DNA of 64,000 bases from Granulicella arctica (lineage in GTDB: Bacteria; Acidobacteriota; Terriglobia; Terriglobales; Acidobacteriaceae), in contig NZ_JAGTUT010000001.1 of assembly GCF_025685605.1 (NCBI RefSeq), forward strand, positions 4,526,001 through 4,590,000, given 5' to 3'. A program made the position numbers and the translations under genes. Of this stretch, positions 53,820 to 62,627 are shown piece by piece. The notes below the pieces were generated by a model. The model was given only the letters and a program-made list of their open reading frames with translations, was not told the origin of the DNA and searched no databases. How positions within the stretch are numbered: the stretch's first letter is position 1; the number at the start of each line of letters is the position of its first letter.

Positions 53820-54800
53820 CTACCACGCGTAAGCCTTCGGTGCTTCGCCGCCGGGACCAGGCCATATCTCATCGAGGCGGCGGACCGTCTCGTCGGAAAG
53901 GGAGATCTCCAATGCGCGGAGGCTCTCGGTGAGTTGCGCTTTAGTGCGTGGACCGCTGATTGGAGCGGTCACAACGGGATTGCGGAGCAGCCAAGCCATG
54001 GCCACATCGGCGGGTTGCTCTCCAAGCTCCTTGCATAAGGCCTCATAGGATTCCAACTGAGGACGAAGCTTCTCGATCTTTCCGCCCTCCTGGGAACGTC
54101 TTCCTTCTTTCGCCTTCTGCAGTGCACCGCCCAGTAGACCGCCACCCAAAGGGCTCCAAGGCACCAGACCAAGGCCGTAGTACCTGCAGGCCGGAATAAC
54201 CTCCAATTCAATCGTGCGCGCCGTCAAGTTATAGAGGCTCTGCTCAGACGCGAGACCCATGAAGTGGCGGGCCGTCGCGGCTCCTTGACCCGTCGCGATG
54301 TCCCATCCGGCGAAGTTGCTGCTCCCGACATACAGGATTTTGCCCTGCTGCACGAGAAGTTCCATGGCCTGCCAGATCTCTTCCCAAGGTGTACGCCGAT
54401 CAATGTGATGCATCTGGTAGAGGTCGATATGATCCGTTTGTAGGCGACGAAGGCTGTCTTCGCACGCCCTGCGGATGTGGTAAGCCGAAAGGTGCCGGTC
54501 ATTCGGTCCAAGGTCCATAGGCTGGTATACCTTAGTCGCGAGAACGATATGCTCCCGTCTACCGCCCTGAGCAAACCACCTCCCGATGAACTCTTCAGAA
54601 ACACCGTAGCCCTTTTTGATGTCGGGCTTCTGAGCACCACCGTATACATCAGCGGTATCGAAGTAGATCACTCCATGCGTCAAAGCCTCGTCCATGATTT
54701 CGAAGCTTGTCGCTTCGTCCGTGACCATGCCGAAGTTCATTGTGCCCAGCCCAAGACGGCTGACCTGTAAACCTGTGCGACCCAAGTACGCGTACTGCAT
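53820..54800 (-). CDS. Aldo/keto reductase
   Basis: 326 residues from the ATG at 54800 (MQYAYLGRTGLQVSRLGLGTMNFG), the normal family start. The active-site Asp and Tyr are in YFDTADVYGGAQ, the catalytic Lys in IVLATKVYQPM and the His in YQMHHIDRRTP. The C-terminal GPRTKAQLTESLRALEI is the NADPH phosphate-binding region. It likely reduces aldehydes or ketones with NADPH. It is divergent from the NUDIX gene, with 219 bp between starts. Confidence 0.92.
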   Translation of the reverse strand: MQYAYLGRTGLQVSRLGLGTMNFGMVTDEATSFEIMDEALTHGVIYFDTADVYGGAQKPDIKKGYGVSEEFIGRWFAQGGRREHIVLATKVYQPMDLGPNDRHLSAYHIRRACEDSLRRLQTDHIDLYQMHHIDRRTPWEEIWQAMELLVQQGKILYVGSSNFAGWDIATGQGAATARHFMGLASEQSLYNLTARTIELEVIPACRYYGLGLVPWSPLGGGLLGGALQKAKEGRRSQEGGKIEKLRPQLESYEALCKELGEQPADVAMAWLLRNPVVTAPISGPRTKAQLTESLRALEISLSDETVRRLDEIWPGPGGEAPKAYAW

Positions 54801-55019
54801 GAGACTCCTTTTCGGTCGCCGATTCCAAATCCAACACCCGGATAGCGTACACAACGACCACACCCTCGTCAGGTTCTCCTGATTTCGGGCGATTTACTGA
54901 GCAATTGAACACAACCCATGAACTCTTCCTCCTATTCGTCTTCCGATTTTGGGGAGTCTTGGCGATGCAGCTCGCCTACCGCTCGCCGGTGCAGCCTGTC
55001 CACGGCTAACATATGGTCA

Positions 55020-55469
55020 ATGGCGTATAAAACGATCGACGGCATCACGAGCTCAATCATTCCGTTCTATCGCGAGAGTGGCGTTATTTTCGTACTGCTT
55101 GGTCAACGGAGCCAGACGTCGAAAGCCTTCGCGAACGTCTGGGCTCTTGTTGGAGGCTTTCTCAATGCTGGTGGCGAGTCACTAGAACAGTGCGCGGCCC
55201 GCGAGCTAAGAGAAGAGACAGGCCTTGACGTCTCCGCTGCGACGATGAAGCTTGTTACCGTGCAGTCAGACCCCCGCCGCGACCCACGCGGTCAGATTGT
55301 CGATACCGTGTGGTCGACCGATCTCAAATCAAAGCTGTTTGCCGCTGCGGCGGACGATCTTCAGGCGGTCGCCTGGTACCCGCTCCGCCAGGCTCTCGTC
55401 ATGGATTTGGCATTCGACCATAACGAATCGCTTCGGAGGTTTGCTGCGGACGAAGGGTCTATCGCTTGA
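55020..55469 (+). CDS. NUDIX hydrolase
   Basis: 149 residues from the ATG at 55020 (MAYKTIDGITSSII); an open frame extends to 54918. The Nudix box is GGFLNAGGESLEQCAARELREETGLDV, which has one extra residue between the first Gly and Glu but keeps REL-x-EE-x-G. The metal-dependent enzyme cleaves nucleoside diphosphates linked to another group; a substrate such as ADP-ribose or NADH is possible. Divergent from the reductase gene. Confidence 0.82.
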   Translation: MAYKTIDGITSSIIPFYRESGVIFVLLGQRSQTSKAFANVWALVGGFLNAGGESLEQCAARELREETGLDVSAATMKLVTVQSDPRRDPRGQIVDTVWSTDLKSKLFAAAADDLQAVAWYPLRQALVMDLAFDHNESLRRFAADEGSIA

Positions 55470-55521
55470 TGTGAACGAGCGCGATCATGTGACGCTTCTA
55501 TTTCGCGGGCGGTAGGAATCT

Positions 55522-56190
55522 TCAGTTAAGATAGCCGTTCGGCGGCGGATTCAGTACGCTATCTGGCGAGCTGCCAGCCTTGCCTCGGATGAGAGTGAAA
55601 ACGTCGAGGACGGCAGCAATGTTGCGAATGCTTCCCGCAACGCTCATAACCTCATTAATATCGGAATGTTTGTCCGCCAAGCTCTCTAGGCGTTCGCTCA
55701 CGTTCCTCAATTGCTCGGCTTCTAAAGAGATGTTCTCAAACGGACCTAAGTAGTTCGCATTCGGCGCGCGCGAGCTTTCTACGAGCTTGTCTACGTGAGC
55801 TTCGTCCTCAAGCCTAAGAGGGACATCTGCTACCAGCCCCACCGTAGCCGCTTCTCCGAGAAGCGTAAGAAACAGTCCGAGAAGCTGCGCGATCAAGATG
55901 ATACCAACCTCTACATCGCCATCTGCGTCCAGTTCTGATTCGATGTCGTTTAGGCCCTTCAGGCCGCCGTTTGCCAAAAGCTGCACTTCGCTGAGCCTGG
56001 GGGACTGCGATTTGGCTAAAGACAGAGCACGACAAGCTAAAGCCTGGAAGCCATCAGTTCCCACCGGTGCGCGCAGCTGCGTCCGTAGCTTTTCATAGAC
56101 CCGTTCGGTACGAGCGGAAGGTTGATCGACGCCGACTTCGGAAGCAATCAGCCTACGGGCCCAGTCGCGAACCATCGCTTGAGGAAGCAT
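55522..56190 (-). CDS. Paralogue of the KaiC-partner protein
   Basis: 222 residues from the ATG at 56190 (MLPQAMVRDWARRL), chosen because AAGGAG stands six bases before it and because the start lines up with the paralogue. The first 135 residues match the product of 56460-56915: a helical N-terminus, GTDGFQALACRALSLAKSQSPRL against GSPGFHSLLARAMKLAKQECPVL, and a hydrophobic segment LLGLFLTLLGEAATVGLVADV against LLRLMFTVIGESLTLQLLRDV. The extra C-terminal part is coiled. No known family was recognised. Confidence 0.6.
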   Translation of the reverse strand: MLPQAMVRDWARRLIASEVGVDQPSARTERVYEKLRTQLRAPVGTDGFQALACRALSLAKSQSPRLSEVQLLANGGLKGLNDIESELDADGDVEVGIILIAQLLGLFLTLLGEAATVGLVADVPLRLEDEAHVDKLVESSRAPNANYLGPFENISLEAEQLRNVSERLESLADKHSDINEVMSVAGSIRNIAAVLDVFTLIRGKAGSSPDSVLNPPPNGYLN

Positions 56191-56362
56191 TAATTCTCCT
56201 TGTATACTCCGACTCATCGAGACCGTGAGCATTTATCTTGCGAGTAATGCTGCATCGCCCAGTTCGAAGAAGAACCCTGAAAGATGCCATTGAGGGGCTC
56301 TAAAGAACGTACTAAAAAGGTCCTCCTGAAGACGAGCAAAATTGACCAAGGGTGAAGTAGGG

Positions 56363-56384
56363 TTCTTCAGCGCACGCTGAAGAA
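56363..56384. promoter_or_regulatory. Perfect palindrome in the divergent intergenic region
   Basis: TTCTTCAGCG (56363-56372) and CGCTGAAGAA (56375-56384) are exact inverted arms with a 2-base spacer. It is followed at 56391 by TTGACA. Its place between the two divergent paralogous genes suggests a shared operator. Confidence 0.55.
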
Positions 56385-56459
56385 GACGCGTTGACAGGCG
56401 GACGGTTCAGGAAAGCTGTTCCTTATTGACCAGTCATTCACTTTCCTACAAGGTACACT

Positions 56460-56915
56460 TTGGTCGCGGAAGCTCTTGTACACGTCCGCGAACGCACGAT
56501 GCAACCCTCACACGTTACGACAACGCGCGAACTCGCGAAACAACTTCTCGCTCTCGAAGAGGTGGAGGGAACGCGCGCCATTTCCGACTTTGTCGCGGCC
56601 GTTCGAGTGTGTGACAAGGTGCGTCGTCCACTGGCCCGGTTGGCAGGGTCACCGGGATTCCACTCTCTCCTGGCTAGAGCGATGAAACTGGCGAAGCAGG
56701 AGTGTCCAGTTCTTTGCGCATGGGAAGTAAAGCCGGATGGCTCCTTGCAGGGGGGCGAGGGCGCGGGCGAGCAGGGAGGCGAGGTACTTGTCTCGAACTT
56801 GCTCCGGCTGATGTTCACTGTGATCGGCGAGTCTCTTACGCTGCAGCTTCTACGTGATGTCTGGCTGGAACTGCCTAACTCCGAAACAGAATTGGAAGGG
56901 ACAGAATTGAAATGA
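56460..56915 (+). CDS. Small helical protein encoded with the KaiC-like ATPase
   Basis: 151 residues from a TTG at 56460 preceded by AAGG, or 138 from the ATG at 56499 (MQPSHVTTTRELAKQLLAL), which aligns better with the start of the paralogue but has no ribosome binding site. The product is helical with a hydrophobic segment near the C-terminus (LLRLMFTVIGESLTLQLL). The last four bases (ATGA, 56912-56915) overlap the start of the KaiC gene, so the two are coupled. A function in binding or regulating the ATPase is inferred from that and from the paralogue. Confidence 0.65.
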   Translation: MVAEALVHVRERTMQPSHVTTTRELAKQLLALEEVEGTRAISDFVAAVRVCDKVRRPLARLAGSPGFHSLLARAMKLAKQECPVLCAWEVKPDGSLQGGEGAGEQGGEVLVSNLLRLMFTVIGESLTLQLLRDVWLELPNSETELEGTELK

Positions 56916-58411
56916 ATGAAGAGAAAAAGGTCAAGATCAACCAGCTACCTACGGGCGTGCCTGGACTCGATGAGATACTTGGCGGCGGGATTCCCGAACT
57001 TTCGTTCAACATCATCGCCGGCTCCCCTGGATGTGGCAAAACGACATTGGCCCATCAGTTCATCTTCGCCAATGCCACTCCGGAGCGGCCCGCCCTGTAC
57101 TTTACGGTTCTGGGCGAACCGGCGCTGAAAATGCTGCGTTATCAGCAGCAATTCACGTTCTTCGACGCTGCGAAGCTGAACAATGCCGTACGCTTTGTCA
57201 ATCTTAGCCAAGATTTGATCGAGCGCGGGCTCCAGGGTGTGCTCGATGAAATTTCGAAACAGGTGGAAGCCGCGAACCCCAGCATTGTGGTGGTGGACTC
57301 GTTTCGTTCGGTACTACGCAGCGAAGTGCACAACGGTAAGGACCTGGCTGTGCAAACGTTCGTCCAGCAGTTGGCGATGCTGCTCACCACGTACGAGGCA
57401 ACCACGTTCCTGATTGGGGAGTATTCCGAGTCCGAGGTGCGCGATAACCCGGTCTTTACCGTGGCTGATGGTCTCTTCTGGCTCCTCCAGCAGGTTGATC
57501 GAAACTCTGTCGTGCGTAAGATGCAGATCATGAAGCTGCGCGGACAAGCGTCGGTGCCCGGGTTGCACACCTTTCGTATCACGGATGCTGGTCTGCAGGC
57601 GTTCTCACGAACGCTCGGCTTACTTGGGGGCAGAAAGACATTCAGCAGTGTGAAGCGCCTGTCGATGGGAATTCCAGCTTTGGACGAGATGATGGGCGGA
57701 GGCGTACCGGAAGGGGACAGCCTGCTGATTGCAGGTTCTTCAGGTACTGGCAAATCGCTCATGGCGACACAGTTTCTTTCCGCGGGCTTACTCGCGGGAG
57801 AATCTGGCATCGCGGCAGTCTTTGAAGAGCGGCCTAACGAATACACCGCGCGTGCCGCGGAGTTCGGCCTAGATCTTCAGACGCCTCTGACCAACGGAAG
57901 CTTGGAGGTAATCTACCTCCGGCCACTGGATCTGTCAGTAGACGAGATGATGCAGGAGATTCTGGACGCCGTGAAAAGGACGGGAGCAAAGCGGTTGGTC
58001 ATCGATTCTCTGGCCGGCTTCGAGATGGCGTTGGCGCCCGCATTCCGCGCTGACTTTCGTGAATCGCTCTATCGCATGATCTTTGCGCTTACAGCGATCG
58101 GCATCACGATCCTAAGCACGCTGGAAATGCCGGAGACGTTCACCGAACTGCTGTTCAGCAGTTATTCCATCTCGTTTCTCACCGACGACATCATCCGGAT
58201 GCGTTACGTGGAAATCGACGGTCAGTTGAGCCAGATACTGATGGTGGTGAAGATGCGCCGGGGTGTTCACAGCCGGGATATCCGGCAATATCAGATCACG
58301 AGCGAGGGGATCGTGATCGGGGAACGCTTCAAGAATTATGTGGACCTGATCACGGGAATACCCCAACCGCACTCGCTTTTGCGCTCCGAAGAACGCAATC
58401 GAAAGACCTAG
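56912..58411 (+). CDS. KaiC-like double P-loop ATPase
   Basis: 499 residues with two RecA-like domains. Walker A motifs are GSPGCGKT at residues 37-44 and GSSGTGKS at 275-282. The double Glu of KaiC is present in the second domain (VFEERP, near 300) but only one Glu is seen in the first (LGEPALK near 69). Walker B strands are SIVVVDSF near 127 and KRLVIDSL in the second. The family links signalling to ATP hydrolysis; only cyanobacterial KaiC is a proven clock protein. It has no kaiA or kaiB nearby and is coupled to the gene before it. Confidence 0.9.
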   Translation: MNEEKKVKINQLPTGVPGLDEILGGGIPELSFNIIAGSPGCGKTTLAHQFIFANATPERPALYFTVLGEPALKMLRYQQQFTFFDAAKLNNAVRFVNLSQDLIERGLQGVLDEISKQVEAANPSIVVVDSFRSVLRSEVHNGKDLAVQTFVQQLAMLLTTYEATTFLIGEYSESEVRDNPVFTVADGLFWLLQQVDRNSVVRKMQIMKLRGQASVPGLHTFRITDAGLQAFSRTLGLLGGRKTFSSVKRLSMGIPALDEMMGGGVPEGDSLLIAGSSGTGKSLMATQFLSAGLLAGESGIAAVFEERPNEYTARAAEFGLDLQTPLTNGSLEVIYLRPLDLSVDEMMQEILDAVKRTGAKRLVIDSLAGFEMALAPAFRADFRESLYRMIFALTAIGITILSTLEMPETFTELLFSSYSISFLTDDIIRMRYVEIDGQLSQILMVVKMRRGVHSRDIRQYQITSEGIVIGERFKNYVDLITGIPQPHSLLRSEERNRKT

Positions 58412-58524
58412 CACACAGCTGAGATGGCCATTGAAGTCAGTGATCAGCGCCGGGCCGCATTCGTGTACACCTCACGGTGGATTGTCCTTGACTGAAAGCT
58501 TCACTCCCGGAAGCCAGCGCTCCT

Positions 58525-59232
58525 GTGCAATCCGATACAACGGAAGAACTTTGCGCGGTAGACAATCAGCTTCTGAGCGATCCGGAAGGCTTCGGGATTA
58601 CCGGAAAGCGCCACGTAATGCTGGACCGATCCTCAACAACGTTCCTCGCTCCCAGGTGCTCTATGACTTTCCAAGTTCTTGCTCTCTTGCCCTATATCTA
58701 CCTGCCTTCCGGCATACTCATCGTTGAACCACACGAAGGTCTACTTGCCGCCCGCAGCATGCTGCTGGGCGCGGCTGATCAAAGTGCGGAGTTCTCAAGA
58801 AGGACGGATCTTGAGCCTCGGCAGAGCGATGAGCGCGACGTGACGTTCGCGGTTCTCAGCGAGAGCCTGGGTTACGCTGTGTTGTCGGAAACTGCGCAGG
58901 TGATCCGGAAGAACTGGCCGCGAGCGCGCATTCTGATTCTCGGGAGGAGCGGCGCCGCCATTGAAGACCAACTGTACGATGCGCGCATCGATCATCGAGC
59001 CCGCCCCGAGGACTTGCTGGCCGCCTTGCTCATGCTTGCAGAATATCCTCGGAGCCAGTGTGCAACGCCGCCTGCCATCTCGGCAGATGGCAGGGTAGGC
59101 AGATTATTGAATGCTACCGCGCCCTTTGCAAAGGAGGAGAGTGACCCTACAAAGCGCTTCGCAAACAGTGTGCCAACCGTGTACCCCAGAGGCATGCCGA
59201 GCCAGGAGCAGTATTTCAGGAAGGTGTCATAG
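58525..59232 (+). CDS. Receiver-like protein without a phosphorylation site
   Basis: 235 residues in the open frame; M47 (58663, with AGGTG before it) or M32 (58618) is a likelier start than the first. From residue 63 the sequence GILIVEPHEGLLAARSML and later ARILILGRSGA with ARPEDLLAALLML resembles a response-regulator receiver domain. The strand where the phosphorylated Asp would be reads FAVLSESLGY and has no Asp, so it is a pseudo-receiver. It lies 100 to 250 bp after the KaiC-like gene and may belong to that module. Confidence 0.5.
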   Translation: MQSDTTEELCAVDNQLLSDPEGFGITGKRHVMLDRSSTTFLAPRCSMTFQVLALLPYIYLPSGILIVEPHEGLLAARSMLLGAADQSAEFSRRTDLEPRQSDERDVTFAVLSESLGYAVLSETAQVIRKNWPRARILILGRSGAAIEDQLYDARIDHRARPEDLLAALLMLAEYPRSQCATPPAISADGRVGRLLNATAPFAKEESDPTKRFANSVPTVYPRGMPSQEQYFRKVS

Positions 59233-59334
59233 AACTGAATGAACGCTAGACGTATGAGTTGCTCTGTTTACGATTGTCACCTGCTGCGTCAGGCGGACAG
59301 ATTGGTCGCCAAAATTTGCTGGTCGCCATCGTTG

Positions 59335-59763
59335 CTACGCCGCCTCAGTAGGCAATGGGTAGCGCTCGATCGTGAACTCTTCTCCAAGTTCGTCGAGTGT
59401 AACTTCGATCACCTCATTCACCATGTCTGCGGGATCACTAAGTTCCAGGAGAAGTGCTTCGAACATTTCAAGTTGAGCCTCGGCCGACATAGTCGCTGGT
59501 CCGTTGATGCAAATCAAGCCGGCGTGAAGAGCCACGTCGGCATACTGGCCCTTTGTCCCAGGATCTTCAGCCAGGCCCCGGAAGTCGACACTGTTACGGG
59601 TGACGAAGGTCCAGTCGCCGTCAAGAATCAAAGTCTTGAGCTCCCAATCCTTCCATCCGGCCTTACCCATCCACACCACATGCGAGCTCTCCGGAAATCC
59701 GTGCTGACGCGCAGCTTCCGCAAGATCGGGACTCAAGCATTCATCAACCAGAAACTTTGCCAC
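59335..59763 (-). CDS. DUF5615 PIN-like toxin candidate
   Basis: 142 residues. The start MAKFLVDECLSP has the first acidic cluster (Asp7, Glu8) of the PIN-like DUF5615/Mut7-C fold, with FVTRNSVDF as a later acidic strand. Such proteins often pair with DUF433 proteins as toxin and antitoxin. The start is 12 bp after the DUF433 gene, which fits an operon. Activity is not proven. Confidence 0.78.
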   Translation of the reverse strand: MAKFLVDECLSPDLAEAARQHGFPESSHVVWMGKAGWKDWELKTLILDGDWTFVTRNSVDFRGLAEDPGTKGQYADVALHAGLICINGPATMSAEAQLEMFEALLLELSDPADMVNEVIEVTLDELGEEFTIERYPLPTEAA

Positions 59764-59775
59764 GGAATTTGCCTC

Positions 59776-60396
59776 CTATAAGGAGGTGCGTATTCGCTTT
59801 TTAACAACTATGGAGTGCGCTCCTCTGAGAGATGCCCGTTTGGGCCGACCTCTTTGGGGAACTGCCTTCGCATAGAGGGATGCGAGTTCAACTTGTTCTT
59901 GCTTAAGGCTTGGATAGGTCTTCAGAATCCGTTCGATTGGGGTTCCGAGATCGACTGCTGCGGCTACGTCATACAGAGGTACGCGTGTTCCCTTGATAAC
60001 CGGTGTTCCACTCAGAATCTCCGGGTCCTCGACCACCATCTGCCGCGCTTGTGCCAAACGGCGCAAGCGGCCATCCACTGCCTTCCATAGTTCAGAGAAG
60101 TGAATGGTCACAGAATGATCGACTACAGTGCAATCTTCCCATTGGCTCCAAGTTGTGCAATGAGCCATCGCATCTCGGATGGTCTTCAGGCGTGCACCGG
60201 CAGTCAGCAAGTCGGCGGTCTGGAAATAGAAGGCAATCAATAAGCATGCGTCTGTCCGAAATGTTCTTGCCAGAGCAGTGGTGTAGAAGTCTTCCGGCAG
60301 GATCTTTTCGTCTATCATGCGGTGGATTTGAGGAATCGATACCCCGGCCGCTATAGCAGCCTCAGACGTAGTCAAACGGTCCATTGTCGCTTCCAT
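59776..60396 (-). CDS. DUF433 antitoxin-like protein with HTH
   Basis: 206 residues from the ATG at 60396 (MEATMDRLTTSEAAIAAG), with GGGAGGG eight bases before it. A MerR-like helix-turn-helix is at about residues 8-25. The C-terminal DUF433 domain has ILSGTPVIKGTRVPLYDVAAAVDLG and RILKTYPSLKQEQVELASLYAKA. DUF433 proteins act as antitoxins to DUF5615 PIN-like toxins, and the neighbour at 59335 is such a protein. The open frame reaches 60621, but that part overlaps the start of the alcohol dehydrogenase gene. Confidence 0.82.
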   Translation of the reverse strand: MEATMDRLTTSEAAIAAGVSIPQIHRMIDEKILPEDFYTTALARTFRTDACLLIAFYFQTADLLTAGARLKTIRDAMAHCTTWSQWEDCTVVDHSVTIHFSELWKAVDGRLRRLAQARQMVVEDPEILSGTPVIKGTRVPLYDVAAAVDLGTPIERILKTYPSLKQEQVELASLYAKAVPQRGRPKRASLRGAHSIVVKKRIRTSL

Positions 60397-60551
60397 CACG
60401 TAACCCTCCCTCTCGTTACTATAATCCTTCTGACGTGGCGGAGCAATTAGCATGCCGACGAACAGGAAGGCACCGGCTGTGCAATCCGACACAGTAAAGC
60501 TTGCGGGCGTTGGCCAAAATGGTCTAAGCCTGTTTGCAAACTGGAGCCATC

Positions 60552-61544
60552 TTGAAAGCGGCCGTCTACGACCCACAGCGCGTAAAAGAAGGACAACTCG
60601 TCGATATCGGGGACGCTCCACGTCCAGAACTCAAGGATGGCCATATGCTCCTCCGCGTATTGGCTTGCGGGGTCTGTCGCACCGATCTCCATATTACGGA
60701 GGGAGACCTGGCCGCACTCTGTCCAACGATCATTCCGGGTCACCAGATCGTCGGTGAAGTCGTAGAGGGGGCCACGCTTGATTTTCCACTTGGAACGCGT
60801 GTGGGGGTTTCCTGGATGGGGGGCGTGGATGGGGATTGCTGGTACTGCCGAAACCACATGGAGAACCTCTGCAATCACCCTACCTTCACCGGATACTCAG
60901 TGAACGGAGGATATGCGGAGTTCGTTTCAGTTCGTGAGGATTTCGCGTTTCGCTTGCCGGACGAACTCGAGGATGCGCAGGTCGCGCCTCTGCTATGTGC
61001 CGGGATCATCGGGTTTCGCAGCTTACGCGTAGCTGGTGTCAAGCCCGGTGAGAAGGTAGGGCTGTTCGGCTTCGGCAGTTCCGCGGCTTTGGCCATCGAG
61101 GTCTTACAGTCCTGGAAGTGTCAGGTCTATGTCGTCACGCGAGGGCAATCACACAGAGATTTCGCCACCTCACTAGGAGCAACTTGGGTGGGCGAAGAAG
61201 ACGCCGTACCCCCCACCCTGCTGGATCGGGCGATTACCTTCGCTCCCAGCGGCAAGGTCGTCCTGAGTGCCCTGAGTTCTCTTCGCAAAGGCGGGGTCGT
61301 GGCGATCAACGCTATTCATCTCGATCAGATGCCGGCCTTCGACTACGATAAGCTGCTCTGGGGAGAACGGCAGATTCGCAGCGTTGCCAACATGACTCGG
61401 GACGATGCACGGGATTTTCTTGAGCTTGCGCGCAAGCTCAAGTTTCGTCCCCACGTTACTATCTTCTCGCTTGATGATGCCAACAAAGCTCTATTGGCCG
61501 TGAAAAATGAAAATGACTCTGGATCGGTCGTGATCGTGCCCTAG
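60552..61544 (+). CDS. Zinc-dependent alcohol dehydrogenase (TIGR02822-like)
   Basis: 330 residues from a TTG at 60552, with GGAG six bases before it; a TTG at 60534 is an alternative. Catalytic zinc ligands are in CGVCRTDLH and GHQIVGEVV. The structural zinc site is unusual: GDCWYCRNHMENLC keeps three Cys, while the first of the usual four is Asp. The nucleotide-binding loop is GLFGFGSSAALAIEV. It oxidises or reduces an alcohol/aldehyde pair. Its stop overlaps the end of the convergent DsbA-like gene. Confidence 0.88.
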   Translation: MKAAVYDPQRVKEGQLVDIGDAPRPELKDGHMLLRVLACGVCRTDLHITEGDLAALCPTIIPGHQIVGEVVEGATLDFPLGTRVGVSWMGGVDGDCWYCRNHMENLCNHPTFTGYSVNGGYAEFVSVREDFAFRLPDELEDAQVAPLLCAGIIGFRSLRVAGVKPGEKVGLFGFGSSAALAIEVLQSWKCQVYVVTRGQSHRDFATSLGATWVGEEDAVPPTLLDRAITFAPSGKVVLSALSSLRKGGVVAINAIHLDQMPAFDYDKLLWGERQIRSVANMTRDDARDFLELARKLKFRPHVTIFSLDDANKALLAVKNENDSGSVVIVP

Positions 61545-62077
61545 TCTCCATTGGAGATCAGGACCTCCTCCATCAGCGCAATCAGAGATTCGTAATCCGT
61601 CGGACCGTCATATCGTTCACCGTTGAGGAAGAAGGTCGGCGTTCCATTAACGCCGCTCCTGACACCTCCAGCGAAATCGGTGTCAATTCGCTTCTTCAAG
61701 GCCCCCTTAGACCGTGCCAGTTCCAAGTCTGAACCGGCGAGGCCTAGCCTTTTCAGGAGAGCATGGAACGTTTCCTCGTTCAACGTTTCCTGGTTTTCGA
61801 ACAGCAGATCGTGCATCTCCCAGAACTTGCCATGACTCCCGGCAAACTCCGCGACCTCAGCCGCAAGCTCTGCCCATGGATGGATCTCCCGCAACGGGAA
61901 GTTGCGAAAGACGAAAGACATCTGGTCGCCAAAGCGGGCTTGCAAGCTCTTGATCGTCGGCGCGACGTCTCCGCATGAGGGGCATTCATAGTCCCCATAT
62001 TCGACAAGACTGCACGCTGCATTTAGGTCTCCTTGAAGGTGATCCTGCCTGCTTACGCCGATCAATAGCTCGCTCAT
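61541..62077 (-). CDS. DsbA-family thioredoxin-fold protein
   Basis: 178 residues from the ATG at 62077 (MSELLIGVSRQDHLQGD). The redox motif is CPSC at residues 32-35, and the cis-Pro loop is GTPTFFLNG near 150. The insert between them is helical as in DsbA. No signal peptide is seen, so it acts in the cytoplasm, unlike classical DsbA. It starts 8 bp after the peroxiredoxin gene, so the two may form a redox pair. Confidence 0.88.
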   Translation of the reverse strand: MSELLIGVSRQDHLQGDLNAACSLVEYGDYECPSCGDVAPTIKSLQARFGDQMSFVFRNFPLREIHPWAELAAEVAEFAGSHGKFWEMHDLLFENQETLNEETFHALLKRLGLAGSDLELARSKGALKKRIDTDFAGGVRSGVNGTPTFFLNGERYDGPTDYESLIALMEEVLISNGD

Positions 62078-62085
62078 AGTTCCTC

Positions 62086-62550
62086 CTATTGCGGCAGCGC
62101 TTCCAAAGCTTTCAAGATGCCATCCGCCCCTGGACTCACCGCAACCGGAGAGCAGTAGCTCCAAGTGATGATGCCGTTCTTGTCGAGAACAAAGAGCGCC
62201 CGTTCACAGACGCCATCGCCTTCGCGGTACGCACCATAGGCACGAGCTGTCTCGCCCTTCGGCTCGAAGTCAGACAGCAAGGGGAAGTGAAGGTGCTTGT
62301 GTTTGGCGAACGCGTCGTGACACCAGGCACCGTCCACAGAAATGGCCACCAGCTCCGCACTAAATTTGAGCAACTCGGGCAAAACCTCATTGAAGATGCT
62401 GAGTTCGTCCCCGCAAACCGGACTCCAATCCGCGGGATAGAACGCGAGTACAACGGGTTTCCCCCGCAGCTCACTGAGGGATAGCCTTTGATCCGGCGTG
62501 ACGTGGAGACTGAACTCTGGTGCCGTTGTTCCGGCGGTAAGGATGGCCAT
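62086..62550 (-). CDS. Peroxiredoxin (AhpC/TSA family)
   Basis: 154 residues. The peroxidatic Cys46 is in FYPADWSPVCGDE, and the LFVLDKNGII segment is the usual later strand. Other Cys residues (GAWCHDA, GVCERA and SYCSP) may serve as resolving Cys. It reduces peroxides with thiols, perhaps using the DsbA-like protein encoded next to it. The gene is likely first in this two-gene operon. Confidence 0.9.
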   Translation of the reverse strand: MAILTAGTTAPEFSLHVTPDQRLSLSELRGKPVVLAFYPADWSPVCGDELSIFNEVLPELLKFSAELVAISVDGAWCHDAFAKHKHLHFPLLSDFEPKGETARAYGAYREGDGVCERALFVLDKNGIITWSYCSPVAVSPGADGILKALEALPQ

Positions 62551-62627
62551 ATTTCTCCGTTTGATTGGATCTTCCTTCGTGAAACAGCAGAGTTTACAGT
62601 GGCGGCAAAGGAGCCAGCAAACCTGCT

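Noticed and set aside
56912-58411. True circadian KaiABC cluster
   Set aside because: No kaiA or kaiB is present and the first domain lacks the double Glu; only the KaiC-like fold is supported.
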